Made by a program: the position numbers and the translations under genes. DNA of 64,000 nt from Aurantibacter sp034110465 (lineage in GTDB: Bacteria; Bacteroidota; Bacteroidia; Flavobacteriales; Flavobacteriaceae): NCBI GenBank assembly GCA_034110465.1, contig JAWUZD010000007.1, forward strand, positions 1 to 64,000, given 5' to 3'. The notes below the pieces were generated by a model, which was not told the DNA's origin, did not search any database, and saw only the letters and a program-made list of their open reading frames with translations. Positions 42,454-51,475 of the stretch are shown one piece after another. Position 1 is the stretch's first letter, and every line of letters starts with the position of its first letter.

Positions 42454-43359
42454 TTAGTTAACTTCTTTTAATAACTCTGTTGCTGCTAGTTTTCCAAAAG
42501 CATTAGCAGCTTGAGGACTAGCTCCAGTAATTAATTCTCTATCTATATTAACAGTAGAATCAGCTTCTTTATTAATTATGGTAACTCCTAGGTTATTTAG
42601 TTTCTCTCCATATATCCAAGGCATTTCACCTGGAGTATAGCCTATAATTGGTCCTTGTGCATCTGCTGAGTCTGGAAATGAAGCAATTTTGTAACCGTTA
42701 TAGATATACGAGTTTTTATTTCCGTCTAAATTTGCCGCTAACAATGCAGCAGGTCCATGACAAATAGCTAACATAAACATATCTTCTTTATGCGACCAAT
42801 GAATTAATTTGTTTAAATGTTTATTATTTGGTAAACCAAGCATTGCTCCATGTCCACCAGGAATAAAAACGGCAACGTAATCTTTATTATTAATCATTGA
42901 GTTTTGTACAAAATTTGAAAGATTTTTAGGGGTTTCAAATTGTTGTTTATATTCAGCGTAAATAGTTTTTATGTTTTCATCTTCTTTAGGCATTGCCCAT
43001 TGTTCTATTGCCAAAGGTTTTCCCGTTGGAGTTACAATATCTACATCAAAACCTGCGTTTTTTAAATGTAGCACTGGTAAAAGTATTTCAACTGGATGAT
43101 TACCTGTAGAAAACTTTTTTCCATTAGCCATTGTCATATACCTTTCTTCTGTACAAATAACTAATACTTTTTTGTTTCCTGTGTACTTATTTTTATAAAC
43201 AGTATTATCAAAATTTGTTGAAGGAGATGTTGCTAATTTTAACGCAAATGGAGATGGGATATACGCGCCATCTTCTGTAATTGTTGGTTTGGTTGTAAAA
43301 TAAAATAGGATAACAGCAAGAAAAATAAGACTTACTAATCCAATTAAAACTTTTTTCAT
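42454..43359 (-). CDS. DJ-1/PfpI (Hsp31-like) family protein, membrane-anchored
   Basis: A 301-residue class I glutamine-amidotransferase-like protein. An N-terminal hydrophobic segment (about residues 4-24) suggests export or anchoring. The nucleophile elbow is LAICHGPAALL with the reactive Cys, and VAVFIPGGHGAMLGL gives the conserved acidic/GG region. Hsp31-type members act as glyoxalase III or deglycase/chaperone. It lies 10 nt downstream of a nitroreductase gene, a pairing that suggests response to reactive electrophiles (inference). Confidence 0.88.
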   Translation of the reverse strand: MKKVLIGLVSLIFLAVILFYFTTKPTITEDGAYIPSPFALKLATSPSTNFDNTVYKNKYTGNKKVLVICTEERYMTMANGKKFSTGNHPVEILLPVLHLKNAGFDVDIVTPTGKPLAIEQWAMPKEDENIKTIYAEYKQQFETPKNLSNFVQNSMINNKDYVAVFIPGGHGAMLGLPNNKHLNKLIHWSHKEDMFMLAICHGPAALLAANLDGNKNSYIYNGYKIASFPDSADAQGPIIGYTPGEMPWIYGEKLNNLGVTIINKEADSTVNIDRELITGASPQAANAFGKLAATELLKEVN

Positions 43360-43369
43360 AATATTATAT

Positions 43370-44002
43370 TTAATCTATTAATGTTACTAATTTTTCCATT
43401 GGTTTTCTAACCTTTACAAGGTTTGCTAACCAATCTTTATCTATATCTTTATAACCAATCGGTAATAATAATGTACTTCGTAATCCTTTTTCGCGTAATC
43501 CAAGAATTTTATCTAATGCATCAGAATCAAATCCTTCCATTGGAGTGCTATCTACACCTTCATATGCAGCTTGAGCAATGGCTGCCATAAAAGCAATATA
43601 GGTTTGTCTTGCAGCGTGTTCAAAATTTTCTTCTGAATCTTTTTGAGGATATGCATTTAGCAACTGTTGACGATAATTTTCCCAACCTTCATTTTTAAAT
43701 CCTCTTATTTCGTTGGTTAAATCAAACATATAATTAATTCTGTCTTCGGTATAATTATCCCAAGCAGTAAATACTAATAAATGTGAGCAATCAGTAACTT
43801 GCGATTGATTCCAAGCTATTTCTTTGATACTAGATTTAGTGTCATTGTTTGTAACTACAAAAACTTCAAAAGGTTGCAGGCCGCTAGATGTTGGAGCTAA
43901 TCTAATTGCTTCTAAAATGTTATCTATTTTTTCTTGAGGAACTACTTTGCCATTCATAGCTTTAGTAGCGTAACGTTCATTTAATTTGTCTAAAAAACTC
44001 AT
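43370..44002 (-). CDS. NAD(P)H-dependent nitroreductase family protein
   Basis: A 210-residue FMN oxidoreductase of the NfsB type. MNGKVVPQEKIDNILEAIRLAPTSSGLQPFEVF holds the FMN-binding R-x-SPTS-like loop (here APTSSGLQP), and GLREKGLRSTLLLPIGY is the C-terminal conserved GYR/GYP-like region. It likely reduces quinones or nitro compounds. It is the first gene of a two-gene unit with the DJ-1/PfpI gene and has a good promoter at 44022-44050. A disrupted Crp/Fnr regulator gene lies just upstream on the same strand. Confidence 0.92.
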   Translation of the reverse strand: MSFLDKLNERYATKAMNGKVVPQEKIDNILEAIRLAPTSSGLQPFEVFVVTNNDTKSSIKEIAWNQSQVTDCSHLLVFTAWDNYTEDRINYMFDLTNEIRGFKNEGWENYRQQLLNAYPQKDSEENFEHAARQTYIAFMAAIAQAAYEGVDSTPMEGFDSDALDKILGLREKGLRSTLLLPIGYKDIDKDWLANLVKVRKPMEKLVTLID

Positions 44003-44021
44003 TGCTTTATTTTATTTAGCA

Positions 44022-44050
44022 CAAAAGTATATGATAAATAAAACGCAAAA
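44022..44050 (-). promoter_or_regulatory. Promoter of the nitroreductase-PfpI unit
   Basis: On the - strand a TTTTG (44046-44050) is followed after 16 nt by TACTTTTG (44022-44029), close to TTG-N17-20-TAnnTTTG. It lies 20 nt before the nitroreductase ATG. Confidence 0.55.
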
Positions 44051-44069
44051 ATTAACCTATGATAATAAA

Positions 44070-44645
44070 TTAAATTTTTATTCTTTCTTTTCGTATTCTA
44101 CTTAAACTTTGTGGTGTGATTCCTAAAAAAGAAGCTATTTGATAGTTAGGAATTACCTTTTCAAAATCTGCATAATCTTTAATAAATTGATTATATTTTT
44201 CAGTTGCGGATAATGTTAACAAATTTAAAACCCTTTTTTGAAGTGTTGCAACTCGTTTTTCAAAATTTTTACGTTGTATGATTTCAAATTGAGGAAATTC
44301 TTCGTAAAACTTTTCAACTTTAGAATTATCGATTATTAAAACTTTAGAATGTGTTAGACTTTCTATGGAGACAATAGATTTGTTATCTATATAAAGTGTA
44401 ATATAGTCACTAATCCACCAATTTTTAATGGCAAACTGTATAGTATGTTCTTTTTCGTCTTCTGTTTTGTAAAAAGAACGTAAACAACCACTTACAATAA
44501 AGGTATGTTCCTTTTTTAAGGAACTCTCTGTAAGAATTTACTCTCCTTTAATTAGATGCCTTTCTATAATTATGTTATTCAGTTTACTTTCTATTTCAGG
44601 CGAAATTGAAACTGAATTTTTAAAATAATCTAAAAGTTCTTTCAT
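44070..44645 (-). pseudogene. Crp/Fnr-type transcriptional regulator with in-frame stop
   Basis: Read leftward from the ATG at 44645 the frame gives 191 codons with one internal TAA at codon 36 (44538-44540). Before it: MKELLDYFKNSVSIS..HLIKGE; after it: ILTESSLKKEHTFIVSGCLRSF, EHTIQFAIKNWW, and a C-terminal helix-turn-helix NYQIASFLGITPQSLSRIRKE. That is a full-length cyclic-nucleotide-binding regulator of the Crp/Fnr family, interrupted by a single codon where KGE-Y/F/I would be expected. No alternative start near the stop restores it. It lies just upstream of nitroreductase-PfpI, its probable targets. Confidence 0.85.
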
Positions 44646-44702
44646 AGGTTCAAATTAGTGCCAAGGTGTTTTGTAGATGTTAAATGTGTTATAAAAATTA
44701 AT

Positions 44703-45170
44703 TTAAAATTCCAATTCCATTTTAATATCACAACGTTTGTAAGGACAATTGTCTTCTACAGTAATTTCTATAAAACCATTTTTTCTATAAATATGTATGG
44801 CATTTTCTAATTTTCGGCTAGAGTAGAGTATAAGTGATTCCCATTTTTTAGATTTAGAGAATTGAATACAATAATCTAATAATTGCTGTCCAATTTTTAA
44901 ACCTCTATAATTTGGAGAAATAGCCATTTTAGTTAATTCAAAAATATTATTTGAAGTGGTTGGCATTAATGCTACAGTTCCAATAACTGTAGAGTCTTTT
45001 TCTACCATAAATATATAACCACCTTTAGAAATAATGTATTTATCTGGATTACTTAAAACAGCTTCATCATAAGCTTCAACATAGAAGTAATGTTTTAGCC
45101 ATTCTATATTTAAAGTATAGAAGTCTTTAGAGTTTTCAGTTTTAAATGGGATTATGTTTATGCTGTTCAT
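44703..45170 (-). CDS. GNAT family N-acetyltransferase
   Basis: About 155 residues from the chosen ATG at 45170 (MNSINIIPFKTENS). The acetyl-CoA motif A is MAISPNYRGLKIGQQLLDYC, with the R/Q-x-x-G-x-G/A pattern as YRGLKIG. The open frame extends upstream to 45221, but that would overlap the end of the TIGR02757 gene, and the downstream ATG fits the domain start. Substrate unknown. Confidence 0.85.
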   Translation of the reverse strand: MNSINIIPFKTENSKDFYTLNIEWLKHYFYVEAYDEAVLSNPDKYIISKGGYIFMVEKDSTVIGTVALMPTTSNNIFELTKMAISPNYRGLKIGQQLLDYCIQFSKSKKWESLILYSSRKLENAIHIYRKNGFIEITVEDNCPYKRCDIKMELEF

Positions 45171-45183
45171 AATAGTTGTATTT

Positions 45184-45954
45184 TTAAAATCCTTCAAAAA
45201 CACCAAGGCCAAAAAGTGCAAAATCGTATTTCACGGGATCTTTTGAGTCTAATTTTCTTAAGGCATTGTCTAATTCTGCTAAAGCTTTAGCATCGTTTTG
45301 TGTTCTGGTTAACAAGCCTAGTTTTCTGGCCACATTTCCAGAATGTACATCTAACGGACAAGATAATTGCGCCGTATTTAAAGATTTCCAAATACCTAAA
45401 TCTACGCCTTGTTTGTCGTTTCTAATCATCCAGCGTAAATACATATTTAGTCGCTTTGCTGCCGATTTTTTTAAAGGATCGCTAATATGTTTTTCGGTAC
45501 GTTTTAAATGTTCAATTTCAAAAACAGCTTTTTTAAACTCGTGAATACTTGTTTGTAACGAATTTTCTTCAGCATATTTAGCAAATATTGCTTCTATGCC
45601 ATTGTGATTAGTGTAAATGTGCTGTAAACCTTTTATAAAGGTTATAAAATCTAATCCATTAAAGGTTCTATGTACAAAGTTTTCTAATGGTTTTAAATCC
45701 GATTCTTTATGGTTCATTACAAAATCAAAAGGTGAATGTTCCATTAAATCCATCATTTTATGACAGTTTTTTATAATACTTTTTCTGTTTCCCCAAGAAA
45801 TGGTTGCTGCTAAAAAACCAGCTATTTCAATATCTTCTTTTTTAGAAAATAAATGTGGGATTTGTACAGGATCTGTATCTATAAATTCTAAAGTATTGTA
45901 TTGCTCGACTTTAGAGTCTAAAAAAGTTTTAAGTTGTTGTGCTGTTAAGTCCAA
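45184..45954 (-). CDS. TIGR02757 family protein
   Basis: A 256-residue soluble protein of the DUF2400/TIGR02757 family, recognised by AATISWGNRKSIIKNCHKMMDLM, RMLRWMIRNDKQGVDLGIW-like (here MYLRWMIRNDKQGVDLG) and CPLDVHSGNVARKLGLL. The last stretch resembles helix-hairpin-helix DNA glycosylase relatives (PLDVHxGxVAR). No function is established that I know of. It is tightly followed by the GNAT gene and preceded by the lolD-like gene after 4 nt. Confidence 0.88.
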   Translation of the reverse strand: MDLTAQQLKTFLDSKVEQYNTLEFIDTDPVQIPHLFSKKEDIEIAGFLAATISWGNRKSIIKNCHKMMDLMEHSPFDFVMNHKESDLKPLENFVHRTFNGLDFITFIKGLQHIYTNHNGIEAIFAKYAEENSLQTSIHEFKKAVFEIEHLKRTEKHISDPLKKSAAKRLNMYLRWMIRNDKQGVDLGIWKSLNTAQLSCPLDVHSGNVARKLGLLTRTQNDAKALAELDNALRKLDSKDPVKYDFALFGLGVFEGF

Positions 45955-45958
45955 AGCG

Positions 45959-46621
45959 TTAAACTTTTATTTTTCCATCTTGCATTACAATTTTTCTATC
46001 TGCAAGATTTGCAAGTTCTTCGTTATGAGTAACAATTACAAAGGTTTGTCCGTATGTATCTCGTAATTTAAAGAATAAGTTATGAAGGTTTTCTGCACTT
46101 TTACTATCTAAATTTCCAGAAGGTTCATCAGCAAAAATAATTTCAGGATTATTTATCAAAGCTCTTGCTACAGCAACGCGTTGTTGTTCTCCACCAGACA
46201 TTTCATTAGGTTTATGATTATATCTATGGGTTAATCCTAAGAAGTCCAATAATTCTTTGGCACGTTTTTCAGCTTCGGCTTTAGGGGTTTTATTTATAAA
46301 AGCTGGTAAGCAAACGTTTTCTATAGCGGTAAATTCTGGTAATAATTGATGAAATTGAAAAATAAATCCTAAATGTTTATTTCTGAATTTTGCAAGCTCC
46401 TTTTCTGATAAATCTGGAATGCTAACATTATTAATTGTTAAAACACTGTTTTGATTTTTTTTTAAATGATCTAAAGTCCCTAAAATTTGAAGTAGTGTTG
46501 TTTTTCCTGCACCTGAAGCACCAACAATTGAAATTATTTCACCTTTGTTAATAGTTAAATCTACACCTTTTAAAACGTGTAAATCATCGTAATTCTTATG
46601 GATATTTTTAGCAACGATCAT
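45959..46621 (-). CDS. lolD: ABC transporter ATP-binding protein, LolD-like
   Basis: A 220-residue ATPase: Walker A GASGAGKTT at residues 34-42, Q-loop in FIFQFHQLLPEF, signature MSGGEQQRVAVARAL, Walker B IIFADEPSGNLDS and the switch histidine in VTHNEE. The QFHQLLPEF and GNLDS blocks are typical of the LolD/MacB group, which powers release of lipoproteins from the inner membrane or acts with MacB-like permeases. The permease (LolC/E) is not adjacent, so the symbol is provisional. Confidence 0.85.
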   Translation of the reverse strand: MIVAKNIHKNYDDLHVLKGVDLTINKGEIISIVGASGAGKTTLLQILGTLDHLKKNQNSVLTINNVSIPDLSEKELAKFRNKHLGFIFQFHQLLPEFTAIENVCLPAFINKTPKAEAEKRAKELLDFLGLTHRYNHKPNEMSGGEQQRVAVARALINNPEIIFADEPSGNLDSKSAENLHNLFFKLRDTYGQTFVIVTHNEELANLADRKIVMQDGKIKV

Positions 46622-46673
46622 ACTATAAGTTTAAAACTGAAAAATAAAGGTTTGTATTGGTTTAAGCAAGTGA

Positions 46674-49112
46674 TTAGCTAGTTTTAGATTTGAATACGTT
46701 TTTTAGGTCATTATAATCTATAAAATAAACTAAACGTAAAGAAAAGGTATTGCGAGCTTCTTGTTTAAACAAGGTATTAGTGCTTGTAAAGTAATTGTCT
46801 TGTGCATTATTAGAGAAATTGAATATTTGATTTCTATATAAAGCCGTTAATTGACTTCCAGGAGCAAATTGCCAAGTGTAACTAAGATCTAAGTTCCATG
46901 TGTTAAAGTTAGCATCTGGATTGAAACCAGAGTTCGTTTTATTATAAATACTACTTTGCTCTAGATTACCATTGACTTGTAAGACATATAAATTATAATC
47001 ATACTCAACAGTACTTAAATAATTCCTAAAACTAAGTGTTAATGCATTAAACGGATTAAAATTATAGCTTCCAGAAATGCTAGTTTCAATATCTTTTCTA
47101 TTTCGTTGTCCAAATAGAATCCTGTCATCTATAGACTGTCCGTTAACATAACCTTGATCACCTTTTAAGTTATTATGTTCTAATCCTAGAACTAATAAAA
47201 ATTTAGAGTTAAACTTAAATCGTGGTGAAATACTAAAATAGGTATTGTGGTAATTTCGATCTGAATCTAACAATGTTCCATAACCTAAATTTGAATCTAA
47301 AGAAAAGAATGTATTGTAATTACTAGATATCCAAACATTATGTTGGTAATAGTTTTTTGTAGTAAAAAAACTATTAAAATTATCTCTAGGTTCAAAATAA
47401 TCATTTTGCTTACCAGGATTTACCTCAAAGCTAGTACCAAAAGAATGAAGTTTTTTATTTGTTGCTCTAAACTCTGCATTTAATTCTAAACCAGTATATT
47501 TATTTGGACTTTTTAATCGGTTATATTCTCCAGAAAAACCAATGTAATAATTATTTAATTTTTCAGTAGGTTTGAAAGACCTGTAAGATAATTCTGTTCC
47601 AATATTATTGTAATTATTTCTAAAAAGTATGCCTAAATCATTTGGGTTATAATTTTCATCTGCATAAAAATGAAGTAAACTATATCTAAAATTACCACTG
47701 TTTTTTCCAAAACCTACGGTCGAACTAAAACCGGTTTCTAAGTCAGAATCATTAAATGTACTCATCTTTATTTGTCCAATTGCGCCATAAGTATTGCTTT
47801 TATTTATTAAATCAACTAAAAAAGCAGTCACATTAGCATCTCTAAAACCATTGTTTCTTGTAACGTTAGTATTTATTAAGGTTATTGATGAGTTTTTATT
47901 AAACTGTTGATCTAAAACCATTATATTGTAGTTGGTTAAAGGTTCTACGGTTTCAGACCTTGTTGTGTTGGTGTCTGTATTTAAAATATCTACATCTGTT
48001 TTTTCTGTAATGGCATTAAAAAAACCAATACCTAAACTGTTTTTAGTCCTACCAGAAATTTTAATTGCATTTAAAAGTTGTACTTTATCTGGATAGTCTA
48101 TTACTCTTTCATTGGCATCAGAAACTGGATAGCTGGATGGAGCATCTCCTACACGTCTAGAATAAAATAAATTTCCTTTATTGAACAAGTCAACACCTTC
48201 AGTAAAAAATTGGCGTTGTTCTGCAAATTGTTGTTCAAAAGGACCTAAATTTAATTCAACATCATCAAAACCTGCTTGACTAAAGTCAGGAATTAATGTA
48301 GCGTCTAAAGTTATATTTTCTGTAATTCCATATTTAATATCTAATCCAGCTGCAAAATCGGTTTCAGTTTTATTTTCAAAATCCGAAACTAAATAAGAGG
48401 CGTAAGGATATAAATTAAATCGTGTTGGTGGTTTAATGTTATTTAAACCTTTTAATTCGCCATTATACAAACCAATACTTCCTTTTGTTACATCTATAGG
48501 ATTCCAGGTGCTTTGTGCTCGTGTTTTTCTAAAATGTCTATGAAACTGAATGCCCCATATTGGATTTTCTTGTTGTGCAAAGCGTAATGCTCTGTATGGG
48601 ATTTTAACTTCTACAATCCAGCCATCTGGTTGTATTTTAACACTACTTTCCCAAACAGCATTCCATCCAAAATCTTCTCCATTATTAGGGCTTTCAACAG
48701 CATCGGCCTGTGTTCCGGAACTAAACACGAAAAATTCTGTATTATTTTGTGCATCGTTATTTGGGTTGAAAATCATTCCGAAAAAATCACTTTGACCAAA
48801 ATTATCACGTTGTGTAAACTGCGTCATAATATCTTCTGTATTGTCATATAAATATGCAGCAATATAAATGGCACTATCATCGTAAGTCATTTTAACCTCA
48901 GTTCTTTTTTCTTCTAAATCTACAATACCAACATCTGGTCTAAACTGCACAAAACCCGAAGCAATTTCGACATCATTCCAGATAGCATCATCTAAAACAC
49001 CATCTATTTTAGGAGCCGTTTGGCAACGAGAAATTTGATAAGATTTTTTCTCTTGAGAAAAGCTATTAAGTGTTATTAAAATAACACTTAATAGAGTTAG
49101 GATTTGCTTCAT
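46674..49112 (-). CDS. DUF5916 outer-membrane protein with CBM9-like domain
   Basis: An 812-residue exported protein: signal peptide MKQILTLLSVILITLNSFSQ; an N-terminal carbohydrate-binding-9-like domain (about 25-215, APKIDGVLDDAIWNDVEIASG, and WNPIDVTKG); and a long C-terminal region of aromatic beta-strands (DUF5916) ending in LRLVYFIDYNDLKNVFKSK, resembling a large outer-membrane barrel. Often annotated as a carbohydrate-binding protein, but binding is untested. Transcribed alone. Confidence 0.88.
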   Translation of the reverse strand: MKQILTLLSVILITLNSFSQEKKSYQISRCQTAPKIDGVLDDAIWNDVEIASGFVQFRPDVGIVDLEEKRTEVKMTYDDSAIYIAAYLYDNTEDIMTQFTQRDNFGQSDFFGMIFNPNNDAQNNTEFFVFSSGTQADAVESPNNGEDFGWNAVWESSVKIQPDGWIVEVKIPYRALRFAQQENPIWGIQFHRHFRKTRAQSTWNPIDVTKGSIGLYNGELKGLNNIKPPTRFNLYPYASYLVSDFENKTETDFAAGLDIKYGITENITLDATLIPDFSQAGFDDVELNLGPFEQQFAEQRQFFTEGVDLFNKGNLFYSRRVGDAPSSYPVSDANERVIDYPDKVQLLNAIKISGRTKNSLGIGFFNAITEKTDVDILNTDTNTTRSETVEPLTNYNIMVLDQQFNKNSSITLINTNVTRNNGFRDANVTAFLVDLINKSNTYGAIGQIKMSTFNDSDLETGFSSTVGFGKNSGNFRYSLLHFYADENYNPNDLGILFRNNYNNIGTELSYRSFKPTEKLNNYYIGFSGEYNRLKSPNKYTGLELNAEFRATNKKLHSFGTSFEVNPGKQNDYFEPRDNFNSFFTTKNYYQHNVWISSNYNTFFSLDSNLGYGTLLDSDRNYHNTYFSISPRFKFNSKFLLVLGLEHNNLKGDQGYVNGQSIDDRILFGQRNRKDIETSISGSYNFNPFNALTLSFRNYLSTVEYDYNLYVLQVNGNLEQSSIYNKTNSGFNPDANFNTWNLDLSYTWQFAPGSQLTALYRNQIFNFSNNAQDNYFTSTNTLFKQEARNTFSLRLVYFIDYNDLKNVFKSKTS

Positions 49113-49235
49113 TGTAAAATAGTAAATTGCAAAATTAATTGACTAATAGGATTGACCTCTTAATTAAACGTTAAATATTGATTTTGTTGTCTATAGATGA
49201 AGCTTCAAATAAACAATAACGCTTATTTTTGTAAT

Positions 49236-49781
49236 ATGAAAAATGAAAATTTAGAGGTTGCTACTTTTGCAGGTGGCTGTTTTTGGTGTACTGAAGCTGT
49301 TTTTAATGCAATTGAAGGTGTAGAGTTTGTTGTTTCAGGATTTACTGGTGGACAAATAAAAAATCCAGCTTATAGAGAAATTATTACTGGTAGAACAGGT
49401 CATGCTGAAGCTGTTCAGGTTTTCTTTAATCCTAATAAAACGTCTTTTGTAACACTTTTAGAAGTGTTTTTTGCAACTCATAATCCTACAACTTTAAATC
49501 AGCAAGGTTATGATGTTGGGACACAATATAGATCTGAAGTTTTTTATTCTAATGATTTGCAAAAACAGCAAACTATAGAATTTATAGAATTGTTAAAGAA
49601 TCAGAATGTTTTTGAAGATTCTATTGTTACAAAAATATCTAAATTAGACGTATTTTATAATGCGGAAGAAGAACATCAGGATTTTTATGCTAATAATAAA
49701 GAGTATAGATATTGTCAATTAGTTATTCAGCCTAAATTAGATAAGATTAAGCAGTATTATAGTAATCTACTAAAAACTTAA
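49236..49781 (+). CDS. msrA: Peptide-methionine (S)-S-oxide reductase
   Basis: About 181 residues from ATG 49236. The catalytic GGCFWCTEAVF gives Cys15 as the sulfenate-forming residue, followed by the conserved GQIKNPAYREIITGRTGHAEAV and YDVGTQYRSEVFY. It repairs methionine-S-sulfoxide in proteins. The frame is open to an upstream ATG at 49197, but MKNENLEVATFAGGCFWC is the usual beginning. A TATTTTTG box at 49224-49231 lies so close to ATG 49236 that the message would be almost leaderless if it is used. Confidence 0.93.
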   Translation: MKNENLEVATFAGGCFWCTEAVFNAIEGVEFVVSGFTGGQIKNPAYREIITGRTGHAEAVQVFFNPNKTSFVTLLEVFFATHNPTTLNQQGYDVGTQYRSEVFYSNDLQKQQTIEFIELLKNQNVFEDSIVTKISKLDVFYNAEEEHQDFYANNKEYRYCQLVIQPKLDKIKQYYSNLLKT

Positions 49782-49831
49782 TTTTTGGAATACTATTTGC
49801 TTTATTCATACTATTAGCAGCAAAAAATATT

Positions 49832-50137
49832 ATGATTACAGAAAAAAACAAATACGTTATACTTGTCTTAAGTTTACTCTTTGACGCTTTAGGATATGCC
49901 AGCTTTATAATACCAGGAATTGGAGAGTTTTCCGATATAATTTGGGCTCCAGTTTCAGCTTTTTTAATGATGAAACTTTATAAAGGAACTTCAGGGAAAG
50001 TTGGTGCAGCTATTTCATTCATAGAAGAAGTATTGCCGGGCTTAGACGTAATTCCAACATTTACTATTATGTGGTTTTACACCTATGTATTTTCTTCTAA
50101 AACTAAAGAAGAGGAAACTACTATTGATATAAATTAA
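49832..50137 (+). CDS. Small conserved membrane protein
   Basis: A 101-residue protein with two hydrophobic segments (about 8-26, YVILVLSLLFDALGYASF, and 75-90, VIPTFTIMWFYTYVF) and a short amphipathic region between them (EFSDIIWAPVSAFLMMKLYKG). I recognise no family function. It follows msrA by 50 nt on the same strand. Convergent with the CDP-alcohol phosphatidyltransferase gene. Confidence 0.75.
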   Translation: MITEKNKYVILVLSLLFDALGYASFIIPGIGEFSDIIWAPVSAFLMMKLYKGTSGKVGAAISFIEEVLPGLDVIPTFTIMWFYTYVFSSKTKEEETTIDIN

Positions 50138-50191
50138 GAGCTTAATACTTTAATGCAACAAAAAAATCGTTTCAGTAATGGAGCGGTTTTT

Positions 50192-50962
50192 CTAGTTTAA
50201 AACCGTTTTTCGAACACCTATAAAAGCAAAAAGAAGACCTGAGAATCCTATGAAAAAAGGAATAATATAATGGTCTAAGTTTAAGACTAAAAACAAAGCC
50301 ATTATTAATAATTGAAAACCTAAGCCAAACATAGATAATGCCATCATAAACCAACTTGGGAAAGGATTTGACTTATAGGCTTTAGCATCTAAAGCATAAA
50401 CAATTTTATCAAAACCTCCATAAAGAAATTTATAAATTTTGAATAAAAGAGTTACATGTTTTTGTTTTTCTCCAGGTAAAGCTATTGGTGTTTTTACTTC
50501 AAAAACACGACTAGTAGTATCTCCGCCAATACATTTATTTCTTAAAATTACATAATAGTAATTGTATAAAGTGCCTTGGAGTTGTAGCCCAATAAAAGCT
50601 AAAGCAAATAACCAGAAATTAGTTTGGGTTACGTAAGTTATACTTGCTAAAAACAATAAGTTTAAAAGTATATCGCTAACAGAATCTAAGTAACGACCAG
50701 TATAACTAGGTGTGTTTTTTAATCGTGCTAATTCTCCATCTGCAGCATCTATTATAGATTTTAGAATTAAGAAAATGGCTGCGAAATAATAGTATCCGTT
50801 AAGAATACAATACACCGCAATTAATCCAGTTATAACAAATAGTAATGTAACGTGAATTGGTGTAAATCTTGTGTTCTTTAATGTGTTTGCTAAAAGTGTT
50901 CCTAAAGACCTTCCATAGTCAGAAAGATCTATAAATTGGTGTTCTTTTGGGAGTTTTGACAT
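50192..50962 (-). CDS. CDP-alcohol phosphatidyltransferase family protein
   Basis: A 256-residue integral membrane enzyme. The signature DGx2ARx8Gx3Dx3D is complete: Asp75-Gly76, Ala79-Arg80, Gly89, Asp93 and Asp97 in DAADGELARLKNTPSYTG. About six transmembrane helices flank it. The enzyme transfers a phosphatidyl group from CDP-diacylglycerol to an alcohol; the alcohol is not determined by the sequence. It lies upstream of nothing obviously related. Confidence 0.92.
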   Translation of the reverse strand: MSKLPKEHQFIDLSDYGRSLGTLLANTLKNTRFTPIHVTLLFVITGLIAVYCILNGYYYFAAIFLILKSIIDAADGELARLKNTPSYTGRYLDSVSDILLNLLFLASITYVTQTNFWLFALAFIGLQLQGTLYNYYYVILRNKCIGGDTTSRVFEVKTPIALPGEKQKHVTLLFKIYKFLYGGFDKIVYALDAKAYKSNPFPSWFMMALSMFGLGFQLLIMALFLVLNLDHYIIPFFIGFSGLLFAFIGVRKTVLN

Positions 50963-51006
50963 TTAATATTCATAACCAAAATGTTTTGTGGAATATACCT
51001 AAAGAG

Positions 51007-51474
51007 TTAATACTCAAAGTCTGATTTATGTTGTTTAACATAAGAGATTATCAAATGTACTAAATCTTCTTTACACGTTAGGAATTCTAACTCTAAATCT
51101 GAAAGTTGTTTTAGTTTTGTTGAACTTAATTTGTCTAAGAAAAACCGTCTAAGAAATATATCTTTAGGGATGTTTTTTACACCTAATATTTGATTTATTT
51201 TAAGATAAATAAATCCATTTTCTATAGATTTTACAGTAAAAAAAGCTTCAGATATATTATTATAAAATTGACCAGAGTCGTTATATAAAAAATTGAATAA
51301 GCCGCCATTATTTAGTTCACTTTCAAAAATATCTAGGTAAACAAAATTGCGCTCTGAAAGTGTTAGTTTTTCAAAAGAACCAAGTTTGTTTGCTTTATTC
51401 CATAAAACAGTACCAACTAATTCTATTTGCTGTTCTAGTTTATGTTGATTTAAAGCAAAATCAATTTCAGACAT
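51007..51474 (-). CDS. DUF4375/DMP19-like protein
   Basis: A 155-residue soluble protein. The motif FESELNNGGLFNFLYNDSGQFYNN (written here in part: ELNNGGLFNFLYNDSG) matches the E-x-NNGG-x-x-x-F-x-x-N-SG pattern of the DUF4375/DMP19 family, whose role is unknown. It begins 1 nt before the RsmI-like gene stop on the same strand, so the two are probably co-transcribed. Confidence 0.75.
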   Translation of the reverse strand: MSEIDFALNQHKLEQQIELVGTVLWNKANKLGSFEKLTLSERNFVYLDIFESELNNGGLFNFLYNDSGQFYNNISEAFFTVKSIENGFIYLKINQILGVKNIPKDIFLRRFFLDKLSSTKLKQLSDLELEFLTCKEDLVHLIISYVKQHKSDFEY

Positions 51475-51475
51475 T

